Under the pieces are notes generated by a model that saw only the letters and a program-made list of their open reading frames with translations, had not been told where the DNA came from and did not search any database. From Actinokineospora iranica (GTDB lineage: Bacteria; Actinomycetota; Actinomycetes; Mycobacteriales; Pseudonocardiaceae), in assembly GCF_900101685.1 (NCBI RefSeq), contig NZ_FMZZ01000013.1:124001-188000 (forward strand): a stretch of 64,000 nucleotides of DNA, read 5' to 3'. Shown here in pieces: positions 50,971 through 59,433 of this stretch. Each line of letters opens with the position of its first letter. Positions within the stretch are counted from its first letter, which is position 1. Both the position numbers and the translations under genes were made by a program.

Positions 50971-51686
50971 TCGGGCAATGGGTCCAGGTGCGGATGGGCG
51001 AGTCGGTGGTGAAGCAGGTTTTGGTCGTGCGCCTGCGTTGCGCCAGCGGATGTAGGCTGCGACGGCGGCGTTCCGTTCGGCGCGCTGTGGCGATCGGCGC
51101 CGTTGAGAACGAAGTAGCGCAGGGCGGTAAACTCGACCTCGATCCAATTTTTTCGATCGCGCGTGGATCCGCGCTACAGTCAAACACCTTTTACTCTCGT
51201 GACCGACGTCAGCACCAACTTGGAGCGAAGCCCTACAGCCGCGAGGCAGGAGCGGCGAAACTCTCATGCTGTTTATTCACCACCGAATCAGTGGAAAAAA
51301 ATTCCGCTCGTGCGAGCTGACACTGCTTGCCGCCGGGTTGGTACTGTCGCAATTCGATAAGTTAGTCCTCTCACCCAACGGCTGTCTTCTCCGCCAACGA
51401 CGCCAGGTGTTCGTACCTGCCCATGACCCGCCTGACGTCGACTCCCCACCAAGGCCACCGCAGGACAAGACACCTGCGACTACAAACTCCGGATCGCTAG
51501 GCCACCGTTCCGACGACGATCGCACCTCGCACTCACCGTGGGACGGTTGTAAAAGCGCTTTCACTAGTTCGACAGCCTCAAGCTGTACTGCGCGGCTGGG
51601 TCCCGGCTGCTCGAAACCCGCCAGCTGCTTGGAGCCCGAGTCTGCTTCAGACGGCTGGCGGGTAGGTCGGGTTACGACGCGGGCGG
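50971..51686. other. Non-coding stretch after the broken endonuclease
   Basis: About 700 bp without a supported gene. The frame open to 51320 is only the tail of the broken gene running on into unrelated sequence, and minus-strand frames here lack ribosome sites. An AT-richer patch lies around 51270-51370. No T-run terminator is clear. Confidence 0.5.
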
Positions 51687-52430
51687 TCACACTTCCTTAC
51701 TCGTGAAGGAACGGTGGTAATCGCTGGTGACCATCCATGCCAGGGCTGAGGCTAGGCCGAGCACGAGTACCGGTACGGACGCCACGAGGACGGTGACTGG
51801 CCAAGGGGCGGTGTGGATGTTGGCGGCTATCAGAAGGTGGTAGGCGATCTGGGCGCCAGCGCCGACCACCAGGCTGGTAATCGCTGAGCGTCTGGCGAAC
51901 TTCCTCGTTCGTGCGGACAGACCGATCGAGCCTAGCCAGCAGCGGAGGGCGTAGCCGCCATAGGCCTCGACGGAGAGGGACAGGACTACGGCGGTGTTGA
52001 TCTGGAGTTGATCCCAAAGACCCGGGAGCAGGCGGACGACGCCGAATCCGGTGAGTTCGCCCAAGCCGACCCAGCCTGACCAGACTGCTACGGCTGCGCC
52101 GAGGCCGATCAACAGCAGAGGCCATGGACGAGGGTGGCGGTAACTGCTGGCGAACTCGCCACCCGCGGCGTCGGCCCGCAGCGAAGCTGTCGCCACCTTG
52201 TCGCCAGCGGTGGCCGCAACCAACTCTTGGTGATCTTGGGGGTTCGGAACCGCCGGGTCGAGCGCCGAGGGGGCTGGGGGTTCTGTCGCCAGCGTCGCCA
52301 GTGCTTGGCGGATCTGGTAGTCGGTGGCGCCAGTGAGTCGAATCAGGGTGGGGCGGCCTGGTGGTGGCTTGCCTTCCGTCGCGGCGGTGGCGATTGCTTC
52401 GCGGACCTGGTCGAGGACGTCGTTGTTCAC
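51687..52430 (-). CDS. Spd-like / DUF2637-type membrane protein
   Basis: 247 residues, GTG overlapping the upstream gene by GTGA. The N-terminal 60 residues resemble a DNA-binding winged helix (A-T-D-Y-Q-I-R-Q-A-L-A-T-L). Four hydrophobic spans follow (about residues 103-123, 140-158, 185-205 and 215-237), with Q-L-Q-I-N-T-A-V-V-L-S-L-S-V-E-A-Y-G-G-Y-A. Membrane proteins of this plan occur with Rep genes on actinomycete integrative elements and plasmids (spread/Spd group). It supports the mobile-element nature of segment B. Confidence 0.6.
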   Translation of the reverse strand: MNNDVLDQVREAIATAATEGKPPPGRPTLIRLTGATDYQIRQALATLATEPPAPSALDPAVPNPQDHQELVAATAGDKVATASLRADAAGGEFASSYRHPRPWPLLLIGLGAAVAVWSGWVGLGELTGFGVVRLLPGLWDQLQINTAVVLSLSVEAYGGYALRCWLGSIGLSARTRKFARRSAITSLVVGAGAQIAYHLLIAANIHTAPWPVTVLVASVPVLVLGLASALAWMVTSDYHRSFTSKEV

Positions 52431-52888
52431 CGGGCCACCGCCTCCGCCAGTACGGTGAGTTCCTTGACCTCTTCCGCGGTGAGGCCGATCGTGCCTGTGT
52501 GGCGTCGTAGTTCGGCTTGGCTGCGGAGCCAGGAGCGGAAGCTGTCCAAGGCGGTATCACCAGGCATGGCGAGTGCGTCGCCGGCATCCCGCCAGGTGGT
52601 GAGCGCTCCGGCGCGAAGTAGGCAGGAGACGGTGACCCAGCGGCCCGAGGTGACTTCCTTGGCGATGCGGGTGCCGAGAGCGAGTTCGGTCCAGTAGTCC
52701 TCGACGTCGACCGGCTGGCCGGACTGGCCGTGCTCGGCCAGGAAGGTGCGCTGTCGTGCCTGCGTCCACCAGTCCACGAGCTTGCTCGTCAAGAGCATGC
52801 CGACGGGCTGATCGGGAGTACGGGTGCGAAACGGGGTCGAGGTGTGTGGTGAGCCGAGGTCGTCGGCTCGGTGGTGATGGTTGTGCAT
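52427..52888 (-). CDS. Uncharacterised integrative-element protein
   Basis: 153 residues, ATG with GGAG seven bases upstream. N-terminal His-rich start (M-H-N-H-H-H-R), then helices L-V-D-W-W-T-Q-A-R-Q-R-T-F-L-A-E and T-A-E-E-V-K-E-L-T-V-L-A-E-A-V. Expressed between the replication-type gene and the Spd-like gene, overlapping the latter. No family recognised; probably replication or copy-number related by context. Confidence 0.55.
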   Translation of the reverse strand: MHNHHHRADDLGSPHTSTPFRTRTPDQPVGMLLTSKLVDWWTQARQRTFLAEHGQSGQPVDVEDYWTELALGTRIAKEVTSGRWVTVSCLLRAGALTTWRDAGDALAMPGDTALDSFRSWLRSQAELRRHTGTIGLTAEEVKELTVLAEAVAR

Positions 52889-52954
52889 GGGTGATCTCCG
52901 GTAGCCAATAAGGCTCCGAGCGACGGCGGCGCCGCGCGATCGCTCGGAGCGCTG

Positions 52955-53872
52955 TCACTTGGTGTCGTCAGCGGGCGGAACGACTTCTGCCGATGGGCGG
53001 GTGCCGTGGCGTGATGGCAGAGCACGGCGGGCTGCCTGCCATGCCGCTTCGGCCTCGACCGATCGGGTCGTGCGGACGGCGTTTCGGGCTGCGGGGGCGG
53101 GCCGGTGAGCCATCCCGGGTGTGGAGATGGGCAAGTTGTCCGGGTCGAGGCCGCGGGCAAGGTAGGCGACCGCGTTGGTGGTGGCCTGGTTCAGCTTGGC
53201 TTGGGCATGCCGCCTGATCTCGATGAGCGTCAGGCCGCTCGCCGCGGCGGCATCGACCTTGCGGGCCAGGTCAGCGGCTTGGGCCTGGCTGGGGCGCGGA
53301 TGTTTTCCGAAGTTCAAGCCCGCGACGAGTTCGGCCGCTGGGCTTGACGGCTCGGAGGTCGGCGGATCGTTCGACTCGTCGACCTGGTCCTCGATGGATT
53401 GAGGACGGTTCCCTGGATGGTTGAGGGACGGTTTGGGTGTCATACGGCCGATTTCCTCGGCTGGTGTGACACCCCTGTCGACCTGGTATGACGCCTCGGC
53501 AGGGCTCGTATGGGCGTCTGTTTCCTCGCGGATGCCCTTGTTTGAGGGGCCGTATGACACCTCGGACATGGCCAGGTCATACACCGTCGAGCGGCGGTAC
53601 CTCTTCTTGGCTTGCAACGCCTGTATCCGGGAGTCGCCGAGCCGGATCACGCCGAGTTCCAGCAACCGCTTCAGGCAGCGGCGCACGGTGCTCTCCGACA
53701 GCCGGGTGTACCGGCACAGCGTCTCGTTCGACGGGAAGGCGTTGCGGCCGCGGTTGTCCGCGTGGTTGGCCAGACCTATCAGCACGAGGACCAAGTGAGG
53801 ACGCTTGCGCGGGTCCTCGTTCTCGAAGGCGGGTGCGTGGTTGAGCGCCCAGTTGAGCGCTTCGATGCTCAT
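52955..53872 (-). CDS. Replication-initiation-type helix-turn-helix protein
   Basis: 305 residues from the ATG at about 53872. The first 110 residues form a winged helix typical of plasmid/AICE initiators: L-N-W-A-L-N-H-A-P, L-V-L-I-G-L-A-N-H-A-D, A-F-P-S-N-E-T-L and S-E-S-T-V-R-R-C-L-K-R-L-L-E-L-G-V-I. The rest is Pro/Ala-rich and ends acidic. It may allow autonomous replication of the excised element. First gene of the right-end minus-strand operon, about 230 bp from att copy 3. Confidence 0.65.
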   Translation of the reverse strand: MSIEALNWALNHAPAFENEDPRKRPHLVLVLIGLANHADNRGRNAFPSNETLCRYTRLSESTVRRCLKRLLELGVIRLGDSRIQALQAKKRYRRSTVYDLAMSEVSYGPSNKGIREETDAHTSPAEASYQVDRGVTPAEEIGRMTPKPSLNHPGNRPQSIEDQVDESNDPPTSEPSSPAAELVAGLNFGKHPRPSQAQAADLARKVDAAAASGLTLIEIRRHAQAKLNQATTNAVAYLARGLDPDNLPISTPGMAHRPAPAARNAVRTTRSVEAEAAWQAARRALPSRHGTRPSAEVVPPADDTK

Positions 53873-54098
53873 ACCGCACCCACGACGAACTGTGCGACGA
53901 TAGCGATCATGTCGGATCTCCTGTATCCGATCAGGCCCCGGGCCGGTGCCCACCACCGGCTTTCGGGGCCGCCTTCGTCTCACACACGTCTCACGGACTG
54001 TGTGGACTCCGGCGGATTCGGAGACCCTGCCTGGGCTTTCACCCGACTCTGACCGACTTCAGCGTCCTGAATAGACCATGCGAAACACTCTTGTCCCG

Positions 54099-54146
54099 CT
54101 GGGGGTCAAGGGGTCGCAGGTTCAAATCCTGTCAGCCCGACGGTCG
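54099..54146 (+). repeat. att copy 3: right end of the tandem array
   Basis: The same 48 bp as copy 1, again without a 5' tRNA half (the bases before it are TTGTCCCG). The perfect terminator that follows and the change of gene content suggest that the resident chromosome begins here. Confidence 0.85.
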
Positions 54147-54149
54147 TGA

Positions 54150-54196
54150 AACGCCCGCTGAATCTGGACAAAATACCAGGTCAGCGGGCGTTTTCG
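54150..54196 (+). terminator. Terminator after att copy 3
   Basis: ACGCCCGCTGA pairs with TCAGCGGGCGT over 19 bases and is followed by TTTTCGTTTC. Probably the original terminator of the tRNA-Pro transcript. Confidence 0.85.
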
Positions 54197-54618
54197 TTTC
54201 TTTGAGTCGACCATCGCACGTCTGTCCATTGTGGTCTAAATGAAGATCGACAAGGGTGAACTGGAGAAATACTGGAGCGGCAGCCCTCCAGCTTTGACGC
54301 GACGCCGTTACGGGGTCGCGTTGATCTTCATCCTCCTGGGTGGTGTCGCCAACCTTCCTGTACGTCCCCATCCCGTGCTCAGGCGGCCTGAATCGTCGTC
54401 TCCCCGTGAAGCCTGGCGCTCAGGCCAAAGGTCGTCGAAGTCAGGACGTGTCGCGGGCAGGCGCCCTCTCGTTCGGCCGAACGTGACGGTGGACACCATC
54501 GATTGGTCGAACCCGAGGGATCGGTGACCGGTGGTACGAGGTCTCCTGCGGTGACGAGGTTGCCACCGGATGAAAGGCTTGTTGTAGCGCTGTGGGTGAG
54601 ACCAGCGACGACACGGCC
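54197..54618. other. Right junction, no supported gene
   Basis: About 420 bp. Short open frames on both strands (for example 54240-54527 on +) begin with one plausible hydrophobic stretch (G-V-A-L-I-F-I-L-L-G-G-V-A) but then turn into low-complexity Arg/Ser/Pro sequence. This looks like a decayed gene fragment at the junction. Confidence 0.4.
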
Positions 54619-55056
54619 GTGAACCGCATCCAGCTTCTCGTCATCGCCGGACTTCTCGGCGGTCTCGTCGCCTGCGGCACCACCGAACCTGCGAGTACGG
54701 GCGAACGTTCCTCCACCAACCAAGAGACTGGCGGGCCGCCTGGCGCGTCCGGAGGCTCGACCGACACGACCGCACGGCACGTCGTGGACCGCTTCATCGC
54801 GGCAGGACTGCCTGCAGCGAACCCCCGCGACAACACGAAGCAGAACTGCGACTCGCTGAGATGCCTCCAGCTCATCACCACCGACGCGATCAGCGTCTAC
54901 TCATGGCCCGACGAGACCGCCGCACAGCACCAGGTCGACGTGTCCTCGGGAAACGCCTACCGGCAGGGAACGATCGTGCTCTCATACGGCGCAGCCCGGA
55001 CGCCGCAGGCGAATCGTCCTCGATACGAGGCCGTGCTGAAGGACGTCGTCGGCTAG
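54619..55056 (+). CDS. Small lipoprotein
   Basis: 145 residues from GTG 54619. Signal peptide N-R-I-Q-L-L-V-I-A-G-L-L-G-G with lipobox L-V-A-C at about residues 16-19, then a Ser/Thr/Gly linker and a small domain with two Cys (N-C-D-S-L-R-C-L-Q), probably a disulfide. Anchored outside the membrane; function unknown. No good ribosome site is seen, and an in-frame GTG at 54592 would hide the signal peptide, so 54619 is preferred. Confidence 0.65.
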   Translation: MNRIQLLVIAGLLGGLVACGTTEPASTGERSSTNQETGGPPGASGGSTDTTARHVVDRFIAAGLPAANPRDNTKQNCDSLRCLQLITTDAISVYSWPDETAAQHQVDVSSGNAYRQGTIVLSYGAARTPQANRPRYEAVLKDVVG

Positions 55057-55449
55057 GTCAACCGTTCACGACCAGTGCTCGTCGGCGCGTTCCACCAGCA
55101 AATGGCCCCGCGTCCCGAAGCACCTCGACCGCGCTGGCGCGCGTCCGCGCCGGTCAATCGCCAGACGTGTACAGTTCAAAGCATTGGCGAGCCTGGAGCA
55201 GGCCATCGCCGAGGCGACTGCCCACGACACCGACGCGGCCCACGAATCGGATCTCACGCTGCCGTACTGGGCTCGATGAGGACCAGCTACACGCAGCCGT
55301 CCAGCACCGCGTTCGGCAGGTCTACACCAACCTCGGCGACGCCCTGCTCCCGGAGATGGTCCGGGGCATCCGCGCCTCCGTCGCCCCCAGCAGGGAAGCC
55401 TTCCTGCAGCAGTACTTGCGCGCCGCACGAGCCCACCACGCACTCCCTC
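55057..55449. other. Decayed stretch before IS3 remnants
   Basis: About 390 bp. A + strand segment near 55260-55440 reads as helical protein (E-D-Q-L-H-A-A-V-Q-H-R-V-R-Q-V-Y-T-N) without start or upstream domain, so it is probably a gene fragment cut by the insertion-sequence remnants to its right. Confidence 0.35.
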
Positions 55450-55646
55450 CCGGCGAACAGTTCCCTCAACTCCTGGCGCTCATCGGCTGACACGCCGCCC
55501 ACCTGCGCGTTCCCCGCGGTGCGGACCCAGCTACGCAGGGTCTCGCGGTTCACACCAAGCTCGCGGGCGATCCGCCGCCACGGCCGGTCCGACGAGCGGG
55601 CCAACCCGACGGTGTCCCCGCGGAACTGCTCGGGGCACTTCGACAT
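55450..55646 (-). pseudogene. IS3-family transposase OrfA, 3'-truncated
   Basis: From ATG 55646, M-S-K-C-P-E-Q-F-R-G-D-T-V-G-L and R-I-A-R-E-L-G-V-N-R-E-T-L-R-S-W-V match the helix-turn-helix of IS3-type OrfA. Similarity stops at E-R-Q-E-L-R-E-L, after which the sequence is unrelated. OrfB is missing on this strand. Confidence 0.7.
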
Positions 55647-55714
55647 GCCTGACACGAGGACCCCCTTCCCCAGACGGCTGTCCGAGATCAGGGTGTCCGG
55701 CTCAAGGGACAACC

Positions 55715-55903
55715 TCCTTCTTCTTCGCCGCCCGCAAAGCCGAGATCGGCACCAGCGTCTGGGACACCCGCGACCACGCCGGACAAGACGTGTTCGCCTA
55801 CCTCGCCTACTACAACCACGACCATCTACATCAGACATTCGGCTACCACACACCACACGACACCCGCATCAACTACAGTCCCGACTTCGGCCTCGTGGCA
55901 TGA
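55715..55903 (+). pseudogene. IS3-family transposase OrfB, C-terminal remnant
   Basis: S-F-F-F-A-A-R-K-A-E-I-G, V-W-D-T-R-D-H-A-G-Q-D-V-F and Y-Y-N-H-D-H-L-H-Q-T-F-G-Y are the end of an IS3-type integrase core, closing at TGA 55901-55903. No start. The opposite orientation to the OrfA piece next to it implies two separate insertions or an inversion. Confidence 0.75.
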
Positions 55904-55933
55904 AACCCCAATTTCCGACTCCCGGAGGGAAAC

Positions 55934-56977
55934 TCAGTGTGCGGCTGCGGCGAGGGCGTGTGCTTGGTCGACGGCTTCGCTCGGGCTGCCTGCCCAACGC
56001 ACTCCCGGCCAGCCGCTGGTCCAAGTGCGCCAACTGTTGCCGACCTTGCCGTAGCGATCGGCCAGCAGGACGTGAGGCCGGTCGAGCAACAGGCTTAGCA
56101 GGTGTCCATGCAAACGGTCTGTGACGACGACATCGCCGCTGGCCAGCAGGGCGCATCCCCTGGTGAGCTGAAGCGCCGCCAGTTCGTCGTGGGCCGCGGC
56201 CACGGCTGCGACCCGGTTCGGGTCGGGATGCTCCTGCAACGCGTGCACCGCGGCTCGTAGGCGTTGTCCGGCGGCGTTTCGCCGAAGCTGCCACGCCGGG
56301 GTCGCGTCGAGTTCGTTCGTCCAGTCGGTGTGCAGGGTTCTGCCGTTCGGGGCGGGTGGGGGAAGGCCGGTGGCCTCGTGGTCGGATCGGGCCAACCACA
56401 CCACGTCATGTGCCCGGCAGCCGTTCGTGGGAGGCACGGACAGTGTGAAGGCCATGTCGGGGCACAGCAGGCTGGTCGCGGCGAAGTGGGTTCGGGCCAG
56501 GTGGAGGCTGTGCTGATCGCGCACCAAGAGGGCGAGGTCGGGGTGGGCGTCGAAGACGGCTCGCGCCCGCTGGAGGTTCGCGTCGTCCCGGAAGCAGATC
56601 GACTGGGGCAGCTGCACGATCCGGTGCCGGGGAAAGGACCGAACGAGGTGTTCCCGGAAGTGCTGGCGTTCAGGCCACAGGTCGCCGAGATTGCCGCCGC
56701 CGTGTATCAGGATCACGCCTTCGGGCACGGCGGTCAGCAGGTCTTGCGGGCGGAACGACTGCTCGTCGCAGGTATAGGCCACTGACACGCCCAAACCACG
56801 CAACGCCGTGCGTTCCCCCAACCAGATGGCGCTATCGCCCACGTTGGCATGCAGCGGGAAGTCCACCAGCGCGCACCGGGTGCCGGGGGCGAGCAGCGTG
56901 GAGAGAACCCGCGCGATGTGGCTCCTCAGCCGCGCTCGCCGCTGGTCGGGGTTGTCCGGACCGCTTTCCGCGATCAC
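55934..56977 (-). CDS. Polysaccharide pyruvyl transferase family protein
   Basis: 347 residues, GTG overlapping the upstream stop. Typical family signs: N-V-G-D-S-A-I-W-L-G near 47, I-L-I-H-G-G-G-N-L-G-D-L-W near 91, and T-D-R-L-H-G-H-L-L-S-L-L near 292, a PEP-dependent ketal-pyruvylation enzyme fold. It adds pyruvate to a sugar of an exported glycan. It forms a two-gene unit with the PP-loop-like protein and lies beside glycosyltransferase and sugar kinase genes on the other strand. Confidence 0.85.
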   Translation of the reverse strand: MIAESGPDNPDQRRARLRSHIARVLSTLLAPGTRCALVDFPLHANVGDSAIWLGERTALRGLGVSVAYTCDEQSFRPQDLLTAVPEGVILIHGGGNLGDLWPERQHFREHLVRSFPRHRIVQLPQSICFRDDANLQRARAVFDAHPDLALLVRDQHSLHLARTHFAATSLLCPDMAFTLSVPPTNGCRAHDVVWLARSDHEATGLPPPAPNGRTLHTDWTNELDATPAWQLRRNAAGQRLRAAVHALQEHPDPNRVAAVAAAHDELAALQLTRGCALLASGDVVVTDRLHGHLLSLLLDRPHVLLADRYGKVGNSWRTWTSGWPGVRWAGSPSEAVDQAHALAAAAH

Positions 56978-58071
56978 CTGTCTGCCTGCTCAAGGTCGCC
57001 CGCGCGCCGCAGCGCTTCTCGCAGGGCGTCGGCGATGTCGTGCCGTCCCCGGTTCTCGGCCTCCGACACCAGTGCGCGAGTCGCGAGTTTGATCCCATCG
57101 GGCATCGTCACCGCGCGCACCACCTCCAGGTCCAGTGTCCCGGGCAGAGTCGGGCACTTCCCTGACGCGCCCGCGAGTTCGAGCGCGACCATGGTGCCCA
57201 CGCACTTCTGGCAACGCCCGCAGTTGTGCCCCGGCTCGCTCGACCAGCACACGCAGAGGTTGTCCAAGGGCAGATCTCCCTCGCTCGCCAGCCGGAAGAT
57301 CTTGTCGGCGCGGGTCGCCTCGGCGCCGTCGTGGACGATTTCCAGTCCCTCGGTGGAGAACTGGTTGTCCAGCAGGGGGTGCGAACCCAGAGGCGGCATG
57401 TGCCGGTACTGATGGCTGGCCGCGATGAGACAGCGTCGCAGCAGGCCTTGCAGGCTCAACGCGACCGCGGCCAGCGCCGCGCCGTGGTACTCCGGCCAGA
57501 ACGCGGTCGGCTCGGACATCGAGCGGACGTTAGTGTCGACCACGAGCAGCCGTTTTCCCGTGCGCGACGCCACGTGCCGCAACCGTTCCAGCAGGTGTTC
57601 GTAGCGGGCGCCCGTCTGCCTCTCGAAGTTGACGAACACCAGGTGCGTCACCGGTTCCCAGTCCGAGGCCGTAGATCTGGCGACGTCCTTGATGAGGCTG
57701 TAGAACGAGTCCACCCCGGCGGTGAAGAACAACCCCACCGCGTCGCCGCTCTCACGGCCTGCGACGGGAGCCTCCAGTTCGACCGAGTGCAGGTGCGGCC
57801 ACCAGGCGGTGTAGATGTCGGCGATGGTGAACGCCGACCTGAATAGCCTGCGCGAGACCGGAGCGTGGACGCGTACGTCCTCTCTCAGTGCCATCGCGGG
57901 CATCATCATTGCGGCCAGGAAGGCGTCTCCCACTGGCGGCATCCACTCCGGTTCGCCGTCGTGCACCGTGAAGTGCAGACGCTCACCGCTCGGTGTCAGG
58001 GACGAGTCCACCGCTGCCGACAACCGCAAACCGTCCGGCGTCCACTCGCGGGCGAGGTCGTCGATGATCAT
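56974..58071 (-). CDS. PP-loop-like protein with Cys cluster
   Basis: 365 residues. L-F-F-T-A-G-V-D-S-F-Y-S-L at about residue 113 resembles the S-G-G-x-D-S pyrophosphatase loop of N-type ATP enzymes (asparagine synthetase, QueC, TilS), with A-G-V replacing G-G. The C-terminal part has N-L-C-V-C-W-S-S with G-H-N-C-G-R-C-Q-K-C, a probable zinc site. Proteins like this occur in glycan clusters without known activity. It is translated first and coupled to the pyruvyl transferase. Confidence 0.6.
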   Translation of the reverse strand: MIIDDLAREWTPDGLRLSAAVDSSLTPSGERLHFTVHDGEPEWMPPVGDAFLAAMMMPAMALREDVRVHAPVSRRLFRSAFTIADIYTAWWPHLHSVELEAPVAGRESGDAVGLFFTAGVDSFYSLIKDVARSTASDWEPVTHLVFVNFERQTGARYEHLLERLRHVASRTGKRLLVVDTNVRSMSEPTAFWPEYHGAALAAVALSLQGLLRRCLIAASHQYRHMPPLGSHPLLDNQFSTEGLEIVHDGAEATRADKIFRLASEGDLPLDNLCVCWSSEPGHNCGRCQKCVGTMVALELAGASGKCPTLPGTLDLEVVRAVTMPDGIKLATRALVSEAENRGRHDIADALREALRRAGDLEQADR

Positions 58072-58506
58072 GTGTGCGAGTCCCTTCGATCCATCGGACG
58101 ATCAGCGTTGCAGACCCTGGCGATGCGGTATGACCGTCCTGGCGAGTATGTGCCCCACCCGTCGAGCTGTTCAATTCTCCGAAAAGGTGATGTTCAAAGC
58201 CGATATCGTGTCGCCCGAGAGACGATACATCGCACCCCGCGGAGAGTGATCACTTACAGTTGTGGCTGCCGTGCCCGATTCGGAGCAACTCGCACACAAA
58301 TGCCGCCATTCGGTTGACCTCGACGCGGCAGTGATGGACCGCGGGCAGGTATGTGGGATATGAACAGCTCGAAGCACTTCAGGTGGGGCCCGTTACTCCT
58401 TCGGGCTGTTCTCAGGGTAATTGTCTTGCCGCGCCAACCGTTGCCCTAGTACATTTCGCGGTGGTGTCGATATTCTGTCCATCCATTCCAGAGGCGGTGG
58501 TATTCA
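58072..58506. promoter_or_regulatory. Divergent intergenic region of the glycan locus
   Basis: 435 bp between two divergent gene groups, AT-richer than both. It must hold promoters for both directions, but no consensus pair stands out. No RNA gene was recognised. Confidence 0.4.
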
Positions 58507-59388
58507 GTGTCGCCGGATTCCGCTGTCGCGCGGTCGGTTTCCGTGATCATGCCCGCACGTAATGCGGCCGCCGTTGTGGGAGGTCAGCTCGCCGCTCTGT
58601 CCCGGCAGGACTACGGAGGGTCGTGGGAGGTGGTGGTCGTGGACAACGGGTCCACCGACGACACCGCCGCCGTCGTCGCCCGGTGGACAGATCGGTTGCC
58701 GGACTTGCGGGTGGTGCGCCATGAGCCGCGTGGGATCAATGGCGCGCGCAATGCTGGCGCTCGTGCCGCGAACGGTGAGCTGCTGGTGTACTGCGATGCC
58801 GACGACGTGGCGACCACCGGCTGGCTCGCCGCCATGGTGCGGGCGTCGTCCAAGGCTGACCTGATCGGTGGATACCTCGATTTCACTCCGCTGAACAGCG
58901 AACGCGTCCGTATGGCCAGATCTGCCAATCCGCCCGACCGGTTGCCGATTATCATGGGCTTCTTGCCCTATGCGGTGGGGGCGAGTATGGGCGTGCGAAC
59001 CGAGGTGTTCCAGGCTTTGGGCGGATTCGACGAGAGTTACACCGGTGGCGGCGGGGACGACGTCGAGTTCAGCATTCGAGCTCAGCTGATGGGGTGCTCC
59101 GTGGTCTTCGCGCCGGGCGCGGTGATGCGCTACCGGTTGCGGGAACGGCTGTGGTCGCTCGCCAGGCAGCAGATGGGCTACGGACGAGCCGACGCGAAGC
59201 TGCTGCGAGACTTCCGTGAGCACGGGCTGCGCGCGGACGGAACGACAAAGGCCCTGGCGCACTGGCTCAAGCTCGTGTGGCGCGCCCCGGCCATCGCCTC
59301 GCCGGACCGGGGGCGCTGGGTGTGCCATTTCGCGTGGCGGCTGGGCAGGTTGCTCGGCAGTGCCGAGCAGCGGGTGTGGTGCCCGTAG
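58507..59388 (+). CDS. Family 2 glycosyltransferase
   Basis: 293 residues from GTG. GT-A fold: S-V-I-M-P-A-R-N-A-A near 10, E-V-V-V-V-D-N-G-S-T-D-D near 41, Y-C-D-A-D-D-V-A near 95 (the metal-binding D-x-D), and G-G-D-D-V-E-F at about 180 (catalytic base region). No membrane spans, so soluble or peripheral. It transfers a sugar from a nucleotide donor in the same locus as the pyruvyl transferase and sugar kinase. Confidence 0.9.
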   Translation: MSPDSAVARSVSVIMPARNAAAVVGGQLAALSRQDYGGSWEVVVVDNGSTDDTAAVVARWTDRLPDLRVVRHEPRGINGARNAGARAANGELLVYCDADDVATTGWLAAMVRASSKADLIGGYLDFTPLNSERVRMARSANPPDRLPIIMGFLPYAVGASMGVRTEVFQALGGFDESYTGGGGDDVEFSIRAQLMGCSVVFAPGAVMRYRLRERLWSLARQQMGYGRADAKLLRDFREHGLRADGTTKALAHWLKLVWRAPAIASPDRGRWVCHFAWRLGRLLGSAEQRVWCP

Positions 59389-59433
59389 CAGGTCGGTGTC
59401 GTGGGCGTTGTCTCGACGGATGAGGAGAACCGC

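Larger units (their letters stand above)
10822..54146. mobile_element. Segment B: integrative mobilizable element with deazaguanine and defence-like cargo
   Basis: The element is bounded by att copies at 10822-10864 and 54099-54146. The tyrosine integrase lies just inside the left copy, followed by regulator, excisionase, MobC and relaxase. Spd-like membrane and replication-type helix-turn-helix genes sit inside the right copy. No type IV secretion or FtsK/TraB translocase is visible, so transfer would need help from another element. Cargo fills the middle: a restriction endonuclease, a 7-deazaguanine cluster and a 17-gene defence-like operon. The relaxase is frameshifted, so mobility may now be lost. 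Confidence 0.75.

Noticed and set aside
50829-51320. Independent 163-residue gene
   Set aside because: Its first half is the tail of the frameshifted endonuclease, and its second half has no protein-like pattern.
54240-54527. Small membrane protein right of the att site
   Set aside because: Only one hydrophobic stretch, then Arg/Ser/Pro-rich sequence. It has no ribosome site and begins within sequence following the terminator.
56974-58071. Missing QueC for the deazaguanine cluster
   Set aside because: The ATP-loop-like motif and Cys cluster are reminiscent of QueC, but the length, the remaining sequence and the glycan neighbourhood on chromosomal DNA do not fit.
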